Assembly: GCA_013398615.1 (NCBI GenBank)
Contig: VZSR01003371.1
Span: 6,461,632-6,525,631, forward strand
Source: Brachypodius melanocephalos
Taxonomy: Eukaryota; Chordata; Aves; Passeriformes; Pycnonotidae
DNA: 64,000 nt
Direction of reading: 5' to 3'
The notes below the pieces were generated by a model. It saw only the letters and a program-made list of their open reading frames with translations. It had not been told where the DNA came from and did no database searches. The position numbers and the translations under genes are program-made. Of this stretch, positions 1-11,900 are shown piece after piece; within the stretch, counting starts at the first letter, position 1, and each line of letters starts with the position of its first letter.

Positions 1-1302
1 TAAAGGTTCAAATATAATAATTCAGGAAAGACAAAGGTTGCATACATGAGAAACGACAAGAGGAAAATTATAGGGGTTTAGGTAAGAGATAGGTAATTCC
101 CATATCAGTAAGAAAAAAACCCCAACCTACTTCCCATTCTGCTTTCTGCAGTACCTCCAGTGTTTCTCTTTGGATACTCTCACAAGAAACACAATAAACA
201 GTAGGCTAAAATCTGCTGGTTTCTAACCTGTGCTACTTTTGAGATGGTTGGAAGAGAAACTGTGATAATCATGGCTTTTTACAATTACTTTAAGTGAAGT
301 GGGTGGCTACACACTGAATTTTAGAGTCAGTTAAACCCAAGCCAGAACATGATATGCTATTATTTAGGTAATAGCACATAGTTTTTTAGCTATGGACTGT
401 TTGAAGGAATGACCCCAGAAGCTACATTTAAAGGAGACTAGAAAAAGCTTTAATGCAGAACCTTATTTCTTGTCTTTTAAACCCTAATATTTTATTAAGT
501 CAAGAGTGTTTTAAAATATAACCCCTTAGCTATTTCATCTCTCTTTTAAACAGAAATAGCTAAGAATGGTGAAAAAAACCACCAATCAACCCACCACCCT
601 TAAGGCACACCAAGGCTTCAGTGCTTTGTCTTGAGAAACAAATAATACAACTGCATGCCAATGCCTCTAGGTAGAAATCACCAAAAGAACTGGACTTGAC
701 TAGAGAACAGCATTATCACACGTATGAGCAATGCCCAGCTCCATTCACAAGACATGTGCTAGAAGCCCCATCTGCTGTCAGCCTTCTGAATTCCTCAGTG
801 GGGGGAATGACTTTTCCTACACTGGAGGATTTGCAGAAGCCTGTCCTTAGCTTCTCTTGCCACTGTAGAGGTGGGCAATCCGAGGTTGGCTCATTAAAAT
901 AAGAAATTTGGCTAACAGGATTATCCGTATGTCCTAGGTGGTTATCTTCAGTCAGGAAAATGTCTTGAGCATTGAACTCTATTGAATTTGAAATCAACAG
1001 TTAAGAACTTCTCCAACGGTAAGACCCCAGAAGCTTCTGTAGCTCCCCACTCTGCTGGAAGAACATCTTGAATCTTTCCTCAGCTGTTCAAGACCTCAAA
1101 CTGCAGAACATTCTCACTTGGACTTTGCAGAAACCACAGCTGTTAAAGCAGCATCTTGCTAAACAAATCCACCCTAAGAAACTCAGCCTAGGAGAACTTA
1201 TGGCTTACTCAAACTCATTAACACACTGGACTGGGTTTTCAGATGAATGCAAAGATACAGTACTTCAAATGGCAATGAAAATACACAACACTGCCAGTGC
1301 AG

Positions 1303-1510
1303 AATTTATCAACTTTAACAGTGCTGTCTCCTGAACAGTTTTTTTGGTCATTATAGATAAAACTTCTATAAGTGCACATATGAACAAATAACTAAAGAGC
1401 ATTAGTAATTTATGAACTTTAACAGTGCTGTCTTCTGAACAGTTTTTTTGGTCATTATAGAGAAAACTTCTATAAGTGCACATATGAACAAATAACTAAA
1501 GAGCATTAGT
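1303..1510. repeat. 104-bp tandem duplication
   Basis: Copy 1 spans 1303-1406 and copy 2 spans 1407-1510. They differ at about three positions (1310/1414, ctcctg versus cttctg, gataaa versus gagaaa), so they are about 97% identical. The unit has no recognisable element. The similarity suggests a recent local duplication or an allelic/assembly effect. Confidence 0.97.
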
Positions 1511-1800
1511 AATCAACAGTGGTGCTTTCAAACCATCAAACTTAATGTCAGATACTTGCAAGGTACCACATTTAATCCTTTTCCTAAAGTTTAAACCAAA
1601 AAGGGATAAAACCTGCAAGATAAAGTTATTGTAAAATTCAAGCAAAAACAGAACGGAAAACACATGAAGTTAGAATATTGCTTGGTTCTACTATGATTTT
1701 TTCCAATTCCACCATGACTTTTTTCCACCACTTTCTTGCAATCAAAGCTCTCAACCATTCACTCACACTGCAAAAGGATTAATAAAATGAGATTAGAGAA

Positions 1801-1833
1801 CAGAAATATTTAAACTTCAGAAATATTTAAACA
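1801..1833. repeat. 17-bp tandem duplication
   Basis: 'cagaaatatttaaactt' is followed directly by 'cagaaatatttaaac'. Confidence 0.9.
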
Positions 1834-4439
1834 AACTGGAAAAACTGCAAGTGAAAACCACAAATAGTATAGGATTTATGATGAAATGGAATGTAAAACC
1901 AGCTCTGGTATCCAGTTCAGGGATAGAGATATAGCAGTCCCAGCTTTTACACTTTATGCAGTACTTGACAAAGGACAGGCAGAACTTGGATACCTGATAC
2001 AAATATTTCAGGGTAAAGAGCAATTTTATACAGCTCATTAGCAACATCCTCTGCCATAGGCAAACCACAGTTCTGCACAGCATCACAAGTGAATTAATTA
2101 ATTTAGCATCCAGTTCCTGCAGATCCAAGCTTGACTTGCAACTCCTGTGTGTGGCAGAAATGGAGATGGAGATGCAGCTTCAAAAACACTTCCCAAGTGC
2201 AAGGAACTCTGAGGGATAGGGAAACTTCTTAGCACAACATTTTCATATTGCTTCCATCAGTTCCCTCAAAAAATAATACAGAATGAGCAGCAGAAGCATT
2301 AATGCATCCCAGGATCTAGGAGAATCCCGCAGAAATTCCATATCCAGACGTAGCAGTCAAAGATGAGAAAAGCTAATTAAAGTATTAGGCAGAACCTTAA
2401 AATTTGAATTAGAAAATATAGCTTTCTCTTTATTTTTCACCTTCAATACTGCTGTAAGTATGAGGAAATCCTCTCTTTTTTTCTCCAATCTAATTGTGCT
2501 TTTAAAATGTATCTTCAGGCATGGACAAAAACTCTGCAAAAACTGCAGTTACTATAGTGATTTTAATTACACATAATCTGAAAACTCCCAAACATGCTAT
2601 TCTAAGGGTTTTACTGGGGAAAAAAAAACCCCTAATCTGTAAAATAAAATGTAATTTCTGAAAGCTAGTAATTTTGTTCTACTACTATCACAGGGAACAC
2701 AAAATGACATTCAACAGCAGATTTTACACATCACTAAAATGAAAATGATTATAATTGTGGCCAAATTACTAAAAATGAAAATTGCAACTGAGCTATGTAG
2801 AAACAAGAACACAAGCCCATTATGATCACTTTGTGTCAGTCTCCAGCCATATGGTATGTTTGATATGCCACTTGGAATACAGCCCCCAAATGGCAAATTG
2901 TGGGGTGTCTACCAATTCTGCCAGAACAGTCCTACTGCCTCTGATGCTAGTCAGCTTAAAATATTGCCCTATTTTTCTTGATTTACACAGAAAGCAATAT
3001 ATTCTACATTTACTTGAACCACATCAAACATTTTAACACCTCAAAAATATTGAGTTTGTCATTTTAATAGGGAAAGACCAAAAAACTTCCAACTGAATTT
3101 TCACCTTCCCACTGTAACAGGCACTTGTTAACACTAGCTGCCTGGGTTATTTCTCGGAAAAATTAAAATCTGCATCTAGTTACTTGTTACTAAAGACAAA
3201 GATATGCATAAAATACAAAATACCCTGTAGAATATCCTAGAAAGGAACACTATAACTTGGAAAATGCTGCACCATTTGGAGACTGAATTTTTTTTGTCTT
3301 GCAGGGTGAAGAACAAGATAGGCATGAAACACATCAAGAAGAATCCTGGCAGTGAAAACCCAGAGACATCTGCTTCAGTCACGTATGTCTCGCTGACTAA
3401 AATCAGAAGCAAAAGCTGACAGACCTCATCAACGCTGACTTTTTTTGTTTTGCTGGTGCTGCTCAGCTGGTTGTTGGGGCAAGGGATTTAGCAGCTAAAC
3501 AAAAAGACTGTGTACACCAACCTACTTCTGACTGTATTAAATCTGCCCTCACACTGCTTGAGTGGCAGAGCTGTGCAAAACAGCACAGACTCTCACTGCC
3601 TAAGAGACACACACACAGTTTGCAGCTCAAAATCATTAGGCATGAATAGCATGTATAATGGAAGTGATTTAGATTTGCTCAAGGTATAAACCCCTTTCTC
3701 TTCCTACAACTCTGCTCACCAAGCTCTTTATTTCCAGGACTCCAGTACAGCACATGTAAAACCATTACTAACAGCCTTTTTCTGGTTGTGAGCAATCTCT
3801 CTATAAAGAAGAGCTCTACAGAAAAAAAAGGAGAAAGAAAATCTACAGTAATGCACTGAGGAAACCAAAAATGACAGTACCAAACATTAATGCAGAATAA
3901 ATCTGTCATTTTGCATAGCTTCAATGTAACCTGACAGTGTTAACAAAGGTAAAAGTGCAAAACAGAAGAACTGGAGACAGAGCTGATCAGGTAGACTGAT
4001 CAGTCAGTTAAAATGCATTGCTAATGTATCTGTTGTACTCCACATTATGATCTACAAGATCCCCAGAGTAGCTCTGGTCTCTGTTCAAACCTGTAGGCAT
4101 GTAATTTGTGCTGTAGCTTTGATAGCTTAAGCTCTGGACCATGAGATGAAAGAACTGAATTCTCCTACTATAATTCACAATCCTGGAGAATAACCAAGTT
4201 CTTTTTCCTTCTTGAATCTTTTTCAAGGCACTGAGTTCTACTGATGAGAAAGCACTGTATAAAACCTGCTTCTGTAAGAAAGACTTCATGTCCACCCACA
4301 TGAAGTTTGCTCGGTCTGAGAGATGGGCAAGAAACGGGCTCAGAGCTCACACTCAGTGCTGATCAATGCTCTGTACTTGGGCTGGCAGCCTGCCACGAGT
4401 GGGAATCCCCAGGGATGGACATTGAGCCTCACACGTTCA

Positions 4440-5140
4440 CCATCACCAAAACAATCTGGATGACAAGATTGTGAGAACCACCACCAGGTTTGCTGGTGAC
4501 ACCACACTGGGTGGTGAGGTGGATGTGTCAGCAGGGAAAGCCATCTCACAGACCAGGACAGGCTGGAACAGTGAGCTGGTAAGAAGAATGCAGAGTTTAA
4601 CAGAGACAGGTGCAAGGTCCTGCAGCAGTGACAACACCAAAGAGCCTGGCACAGGCTGGGATCCTTTGCTGAGGGGGACCTGGGGGTCCTGTGCACAACA
4701 GGAGCTGAACAGGGCTCAGCAGTGAAGCTGCAGCACCAATGAAAGCAAATCAGATGCTGGGATGAACCCTCAGGGGCACCACTAGCAGAGATGAGAGATG
4801 TGACCATCACAAACTACCAAGAGCTTGTCAGGCCACACCTGGAGGACTCCTATGTCCAGCTGCGGTCTCCACAGTTCAAGGAAAGACACAGACAGACTGG
4901 AGAGTATCCAAGAGGGTCACAAAGATGATGGAGAAACTGTCCTATGAGGAGACACAGAAGGGATTCAGTATTTTATTCCCTGGAGAAGGCTCCAGGGAAG
5001 CTCATCACAGTACATGCAGAGTAGCTGTAAAGGATGGAGGATGAAGGCTGACTCTCCACAAGGAGCCACATGGAGAGGACAAGTTGTACTAGAGGAGGTT
5101 TCATCTTGATACAAAATAAAAGAAATATTTTACACTAAGA
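4440..5140 (+). mobile_element. CR1 LINE fragment (ORF2 end towards 3' end)
   Basis: The plus-strand sequence follows the avian CR1 ORF2 tail with many gaps. It reads 'caggtttgctggtgacaccacactgggtggtgaggtgga', then 'tgcaaggtcctgcagc', 'gggggacctgggggtcctg', 'ccacacctggaggactcctatgtccagctg', 'gggtcacaaagatgatggag' and 'cctatgaggagaca', in the CR1 order. It is diverged, with frame breaks and no intact 3' octamer repeat. The edges are approximate. Confidence 0.75.
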
Positions 5141-8100
5141 ACTATCAATGTCTGCCCACATATACACAAATACAGATATTCTAACTGAAATATCCAGATA
5201 AATATCCCACTCTAATTGCTGGCACAGTCTTGCTGTTTTGGCATAAACTTGAGTCACAATTCATTGCAGATACTGCTTTTTACAGACTGTAAACAATGTG
5301 CTAAAACTTCACCACCCATTTTTGTAAATGCCTTAAACAGTAGAAAAACATACCAAACACCACCAGTAGTTAAGCTGCCATGACATATCTAAAAAAAACC
5401 CCCAACCTGTTGACTAGGGAAAGCATCCAGTGCAACATTAAGTTTATTTTGAAGAGTTATTACTTAAAGTTCTCATTTATTGGCTCTTTATACCCTTAAA
5501 ATGAAGAAGTAGGGTTTAGTATGTAAAGTTCACTCTAGGTAGACAAACACTCAAATACAGATTTATCAGTATTCCTTCCTCCCTGGCACTCTTACACCAA
5601 AAACTCCAGTGAGACTTCTGTTGTCTTACTTATTTTTCCTCATCACTCCCAAATCAACATTCTTCTTGCATTTTCTAGCTCCAGTCTTTCAGAGAACTTA
5701 GGTCCAATCTTTAAGCATATCAAGACCTCTCAATCTGTTAGCAGGCTTCACTCAGGTTTCCACTCAAATTAATGGTTATGTCAGGATCTTGTCCAGTAAT
5801 TCAAATAAATGTTGAAGCTGCCAAACTCCTGCAATTTATTTTTAAAAACTACTGACTTTACAACTTTGAACGCTTAATTGGGTAAGATTCCAGGAGCGTA
5901 TTTTATTAGCTACCTGTTTACAATGTAGTAAGTTATAGTTACATTAAAAATGGTTCTAAAAATAGTATCTATGGAAAGAAAAAAAGGAAAAACTGGATGG
6001 AAGTTTTTTCCTGGAGCTACTACAATCAATGGACCAAGTGCCACTTTCCACTGTAGGGCAATTTTCACTCCAGTCAGCAATGTTATTTCACAATCACACT
6101 GATGTACAAAAGACTTCTGCATCACCTTCAAAGTCTGCATAAAACCACAGTTTCTTGAAACCTTTCTAAAATCCATAGAACACATTTATTCTTTGCTGAG
6201 AAAGCTGACTCCTGGTATGGGTATCTCAAGTCTGGATACTGCTTAATGAACATTTTGCAAAAAATTATCTTCTGAACTGGGCGGAACATTTAACTTCCCA
6301 ACCACCAGACCTCTGGGACTATAAGGAGGAACATTTTACACAGATCAGGTACCAATGAAATCATGAAACTTTCCTTAGCAGAACCATTTGAGAACCCAAA
6401 CCACTGGTTTGAACAGTGGTCTGGGATCCAAAGAGTGGGAATTTTCTTTGTGGTTCTCCATTTGGAAAACAATAAATGTACATTTATACACAATTCCATT
6501 TATACAATACTACATTGTTTCAAATCAATTCCATCTGTGCTGTTTAATACACTATTAATTCAACATTACTATTGCCTTTAAATTGGTTTTGCTATCACAG
6601 CTAAACTCTCTGAAGATATTTACAAAACATGCTGCAATCTGACAAGTACTGATTATTTAATAGCACAAAGGAGTTGTTTATGTTTCACAGGAGGATGAAA
6701 GGCCACAAAAATGTATTTCAAGAATTCTATCTTTAGCCAATTATTTTTCAGATAAAATTGCAAATTTTACATTTAATGTCTAATTGTTGTTAAGTGCAAT
6801 CAGCAAGAAATTAGATACATTAAAATGGCGTATTTCAGAAGAAAAATAAACAAATTCCCAAATTAGGTATTATTTTGGATATGCATATGGCATCATGGAA
6901 AACCTAGTTATTTCAGGAAAGAACATTTTAGAGCTTATCTTTGCAAGGAATATGTTCCTTGTAGTAAACCAATAATGCAACTCTGGAGAAGCTGTTTAAT
7001 GGCCAAATAAAACTCTCTAAAGAGAGAGCAGAAGAGCACCTAAAAATAACATACTCTAAAAAATTACACAAATAGATGCACTGAATATTACATTTCTATG
7101 CACAAAGATTTAGGAACATACTACTGTGAAGCAGTTAGACTTAACAGGGGTTTTTTTTCCCCTTTTATTTCCTTAAAATGAGTCATTAAAAGAAGTTTTA
7201 GCTGTTTTTAAACGAAATCTTTCAAAAGGGGAAACTGCTGTCATTAGAGTCAAGCAGGCACTTCATTGGTTTGTTTTACTGGACCACAGATTACAGTAGC
7301 TACATCTCTGGTAAATATCCATCAGATGCAGAAAAACAGGCAACTCAGATTTCATCAAGTCACCCAGGGATGATGCAATGCTGTATTTCAGTGGACAAGA
7401 GCACAAAGGCACATGTACAAATACTGACTTATAAATTAAACTTTCTTTCACCTAACTACCAATACAGTGGCAACTGCACCACTAACATACAAAGGCAGTC
7501 CAGTAAGGCCTTCAAAAGAGGTGGTGCAGCTAATCAAGACTTATTCTCACTGTTCCAGTTATTCCTGAAGAGTCACTGAGGCTACATCTACCATCCATTC
7601 AGACAGCCCTGTGTGAAATGGTCTTCACTGTATACAGTATTTGGAACAGGGCAACTGCTGCATGCAGGTAAACTGGGTTTTGTTTGAAGAACAAAAGTCA
7701 AAAGGAAATGTATTTCAAAATTAAACAACGAGAAACAGTTTTCCTGCCCTTATTTTAAAAATACGAAACTCTAAAAACTGAACTTTTAGACAGGTACATC
7801 CTAAAAACCCCTCCAATTGTTATTTGTAGTGTTGCATCTATCACTATTAGAAAAGCCACTTTATCTCCTCTTTTTATCCCCAAACCTCAATGAAATTTGA
7901 AAATCCTGAAGTTCAAATGAAGTTCTGGGGAGAGAAAAACAGATGAAAAAGAGAGGACAAGAAGCAGTGGAGGATGTTCTACATCAGCTGAAGTAGTGGT
8001 ATTTCCATCTGTCTGTACCAGAGCAAAAGTGTTATTTCATACAGTGTATGCAATACCTCTCACAAATGTAGGTTATGCAAACAATGAAAAATGCAAAGAT

Positions 8101-8222
8101 CTCATTTTTATGTTTTAGTTTCATTTTTCTGCCCTAACCTTAATTTTTCTATCACTCTCATTAAGTGCTATGAGTAAAACTAAAGTTAAAGCTCCCATGC
8201 AGTTGCAGAAGATGAGAATATA

Positions 8223-8340
8223 AAATAGTATGGCTTCTAACACCAAGGTCATGGTTTCAACCCCTGTATGGGCCATTCACTCACAAATTGAACTCCACAA
8301 CCTCTGTGGAGCCCTTCCAACTCAGAATATTCTGTCAAGT
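8223..8340 (+). mobile_element. tRNA-Ile-like SINE with CR1-like tail (TguSINE1-like)
   Basis: The block 'tatggcttctaacaccaaggtcatggtttcaacccctgtatgggcca' aligns with the 3' two thirds of a tRNA-Ile: anticodon region, B box 'ggtttcaacccc', and an acceptor end like 'gggcca'. It is followed by 'aactccacaacctctgtggagcccttccaactcagaatattctgtc', matching the CR1-type tail ending in 'cccttccaactcaggatattctgt'. The A-box half is missing. Head plus tail is the design of TguSINE1 as I remember it, which points to a songbird genome. Confidence 0.7.
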
Positions 8341-8806
8341 CAGAAGCAGTTCTTCACTATATTCTTACAGTGTTGACCAGCAACAGGATGTAAGTGAAAC
8401 TGTTAACTGGAACAACTTTTATTTTACAAGGCAAAACAAAATGGAAAAAAATGCATTTTCTAGAAAGCTAAGGGCTAGCTAAGAAAAACATTTGTAACTT
8501 GTCAACCTGAAGTGGCTCCTGAGAACTGCTATATGGATAAACAAAAGAGAGACCGTGGACATATGTTAAGTGATTCTTGCATACATTAAAAACTTTTCCA
8601 TAAATAGTTGCCTCACATTTGTCACAGCACTGAAGAAAGCTGGCAGGTTAAAAGAAAACAAAAACAAAACAACCAAAAAGCACTTGTTGTTCAAAAGGAA
8701 GAATACTCCAAAGTGTTGCTGTCACTTGATTAATTCAATGAAAAATTTTTAACCAAGCATAACTCAATAGCATTTGTCAAATCTGACTGCAAAGTGATGT
8801 TATTAC

Positions 8807-8911
8807 CTCAGAGCGTATATGCTGGAGAGACTACATGTAGTGACAGAAACACTCTCATAGTCACTGCTGGAGATGGAGCTGAGGGGGGAATCACGTAAGC
8901 CATCCTGAGAA
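8807..8911 (-). CDS. ZFYVE28: Probable ZFYVE28 exon 9, serine-rich and phase-symmetric
   Basis: This exon has 105 nt: 1 nt, 34 codons and 2 nt, so phase 2 at both ends. The acceptor is ...tatgttttttcag|TTCTCAG and the donor is CTGAG|GTAATA. Read in the phase left by exon 8 it is fully open and encodes [13 protein letters not shown], then [18 protein letters not shown] and IYAL. The other two phases after that acceptor contain stops, although the alternative acceptor 7 nt downstream leads to the same frame only from a phase-0 exon. It lies about 11.1 kb beyond exon 8 on the same strand. The serine/threonine-rich composition suits the linker before the FYVE finger. I do not recall this block in the human protein, so it may be a cassette or lineage-specific exon. 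The assignment to ZFYVE28 rests on strand, phase and position. Confidence 0.75.
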
Positions 8912-11900
8912 CTGAAAAAACATATGGAAACAAAATGAACTGCTGAAGTGAGCAAAGGCAAAAACAGAGCACTGTGGTAAGTCAGGGCTTGTCATGGGTT
9001 ATACAGAAATAAGAATAAACTGGCAGTTGCATTTTTTGCTCTTTGGAAAATGATACAAACCTATTCTGCTTTCTTCCCAAAAGGACAGCAGTTCAGCAAA
9101 GTCAGTGGGCACACACCTTACAACGATCTTCAATCTAATTCATGCCATACAGTTAAAATATTCAGGAAATCACTGTGAGTCTTATATTTTTCTTGGAGAT
9201 AGAGGGAATAGCATGCCCATGCAGCCAAGTGTGGTATAACCTTAAACTGAAGGCGTAACAAAACTGAAAGTTCATAAAGTCATCTTGGGTTTCAGGCCAA
9301 GGCACAGTAATCCATATGCTTCAAAAACTTCTGAATATTGTTACCAAGTTTGACCTACATTTGCTCTCCATTGGAAGGAAAATGTTAGAAAACAGAAAGT
9401 GGGACACTTCGGTGATGGAGCTGAAGATAATACACCTTCCACCAAGTTTGCTCAGGCCCTGTAAGTGCCACATATGTACCTCAAATTTTGTGCTTTGAGC
9501 CAAGGAAGCAGCAGTCCCACGGCAAACCACTGACACTTCAGTAGTAGAAATCCACTAGCTACTAAGTAAAAGGATATAATTAATTTAAATGGATGGTAGA
9601 CAACTTGTCTCTGGCATCCCTGGACTAATGAAAAGCCTCTAAATAACACATCATTTCAGATCTTACATCATATTATCAGCATAAACTAGGATTAGAGGAG
9701 AAAAAATAGTTTCATAAGCACTTCTAAAACCATCTTGTAAAGACAAACAATTTCTTGAGTAACAATTTACTGCTCAGCTACTGGAAATTCCACAAGCTGA
9801 GCAAAAATCAAATTATATGAGATAAGAAAATATGTTATCTTGAGCAGAGATATCAAAGTTGTATTGGCTCTAGGCAGTGCAGAAGATTCATTCAAGCCAG
9901 CTGAACTCAAATGTTCAGTCAACAGAAATCTTTGGACAACACAAAGAGAAACCTAAGTAACATCTCCAGTTAAAAGAGAGGTAGTTACATAGGTCAGGGG
10001 AATTTTACCTTACTTCTCCACAATTATTAGTAGATTTTTTAATGTTCTTTTGCTGTTTAGATATATGCAAACCAGTTATGTTCCAAACTCTTTTTTCCTA
10101 CGAAATTTACTATTAGAGCTATTTTTCCAGCTAGAAATCTGGAAGAATGCTTAAGGGGAATTCTTCAAAGCAGTGTATGGAAGGTATGTGCTCTAATCCC
10201 ACTAAGAAATAATAGGATTTGTTTGCATACCTCCCACTAATCACTCAGAAAATGTACCCCTTCATGTTTCTCATTTCTGACTGCCAATCTGAAAACAAAT
10301 CCCAAGCGTATCACGCTTTAGTTGAAAGGAGAGGCTTCACAACCGGAAAATAATTTTATCAGACTTGAACAAAAATCTATTTAACTTTCATTCGTTTTAT
10401 GTAATTTCCCTTGCTAATTCTGCTCATTATGAAGAGATATATGCATTTAAACAAAGGCTTACTCTTTTATTGCTCATCACCTTTACCCATCCAATCTCAC
10501 AATATGGTCATGCTACTAAAATGTAATTTTACTATCTGTTTTACAGCAGCTAAATGATATTAAAAAAACCATTAGCACACAATTTCACACCGTGACTAGG
10601 CAGGTGTGGTGGTGTGCTCAAACTCCCCTTTTTTTTAAACAAAAGCAAGAAATGGCAGTCTAAATGTCTGTACTCAATCTGGGCTCTGGGGAGACAGGTA
10701 ACACTACAGTAGCCAAGGGCCATGAATTTTGCACAGCAGCTGAGGGCTACTTGAGCACACACCAACCAAAGCACAATGGGTACGCAAATATGACTACAAG
10801 TCACTCATCTTAGCCCAAAAGTAGTGGACAGTCCAGGGCCTGTTGAGCTCTCCTGTGTGGCAGCAGCTGCATGCCAGGATCTCCCCTGTTGGGATGCCTC
10901 CCATGATTTACTCCTTAAGGCTGAGTCAATCCTTATCACACCAGATACTGAGTGAGTTGGGAATAAGTGTGCTGAAATGCTGAAATATTAGCTAAGTGAT
11001 AAAAAGTTTGACTGCACATATATAAATAATCACATCTGGACCAAGTCCAGATCCAGCTGCAGTCACACTCCTCTCTGAACCTCAAGACTCAATGAAAGGG
11101 TGTCCCAGGCAGCTTGGTTTGACCCTATCCTCCATGCACTAAGTACTGAAGTGTACCTTGCCATCGAATTTTGTTAAACTGCTCTTACATTTACCATCAA
11201 ATTTTGTTAACTCATTGTCTTAGAGCAAATACCTCATTGTTTCTCTCTTGCAAGTGAAGCACATCACTCTTTTGTTCAGAATAAACTAATCTTTGAACAG
11301 CAGAACCAGGAAACAAGAACAAGCAGCAAACTCAGCATCTTCTTTCATGCTCTCTCATCTCCCCACCATTTCCAGATTTTGCCAGTGTAACAATTTTGCC
11401 AGTTGATTTGGGTAGTAATAATTTTTCTGAAAGATATCAGGTTTGCTGTCCTTCATTGCCTTCTGTGAAACTCTGCCTTGATACATTTGCAGTCTAATCA
11501 AAGTATCTCAGTTACCAATATTTAAGCACTTAAATTCAATTTTCTTAGGTTCTAGTTTTCTACTTTTTTGTTTTGTTTTAAAGAATTTAAGGTTTTATTC
11601 TCTTACACAGAGCCCAAAGGGCTTACATTTTCCCTAAGAACTCAGAAGTTCACACGCATTTTTGGGGAGTTAAATGCTGTAGGCTAAAACATAAACCAAA
11701 CCAACCACCACCTCAAAGTACCACCCCTCTGCTAAGAGCAGATATTACTGCCAATGTTGTCCCAAGACATGAAATCCCTTTCTGTCATCAGCTAACTATG
11801 TGGAATGGACAGTCTGAGAAAGAAGGCAAAACAATGAAGGACCTTTATGGTAAGTAAACACAGTGAGAATTATGAACATAATGGCCTACAACCAGCTGGC

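Larger units (their letters stand above)
1..8806 (-). other. ZFYVE28: ZFYVE28 intron 9, partial (or 3' flank)
   Basis: This stretch is non-coding as far as I can see. The remaining C-terminal coding region (LFVCISGVADQLQ-type block, FYVE motif RRKHHCRSCG-type) was looked for on the minus strand and not found, so the gene continues beyond position 1. The stretch holds a 104-bp tandem duplication (1303-1510), a 17-bp duplication (1801-1833), a CR1 fragment (about 4440-5140) and a SINE (about 8223-8340). The rest is AT-rich unique sequence in which I recognise nothing. Confidence 0.7.

Noticed and set aside
1068..1334. 88-codon plus-strand frame
   Set aside because: It has no recognisable domain, runs into the 104-bp tandem repeat and is within chance length.
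1..8806. Search for the FYVE finger and other C-terminal ZFYVE28 exons, and for the MXD4 neighbour expected downstream in other vertebrates
   Set aside because: No minus-strand sequence matching these was found; they probably lie outside the window.
10017..10060. Possible small exon between an AG (ctaaacag) and a GTAAAA donor on the minus strand
   Set aside because: In the phase required after exon 8 it ends in a stop; the only open phase does not fit.
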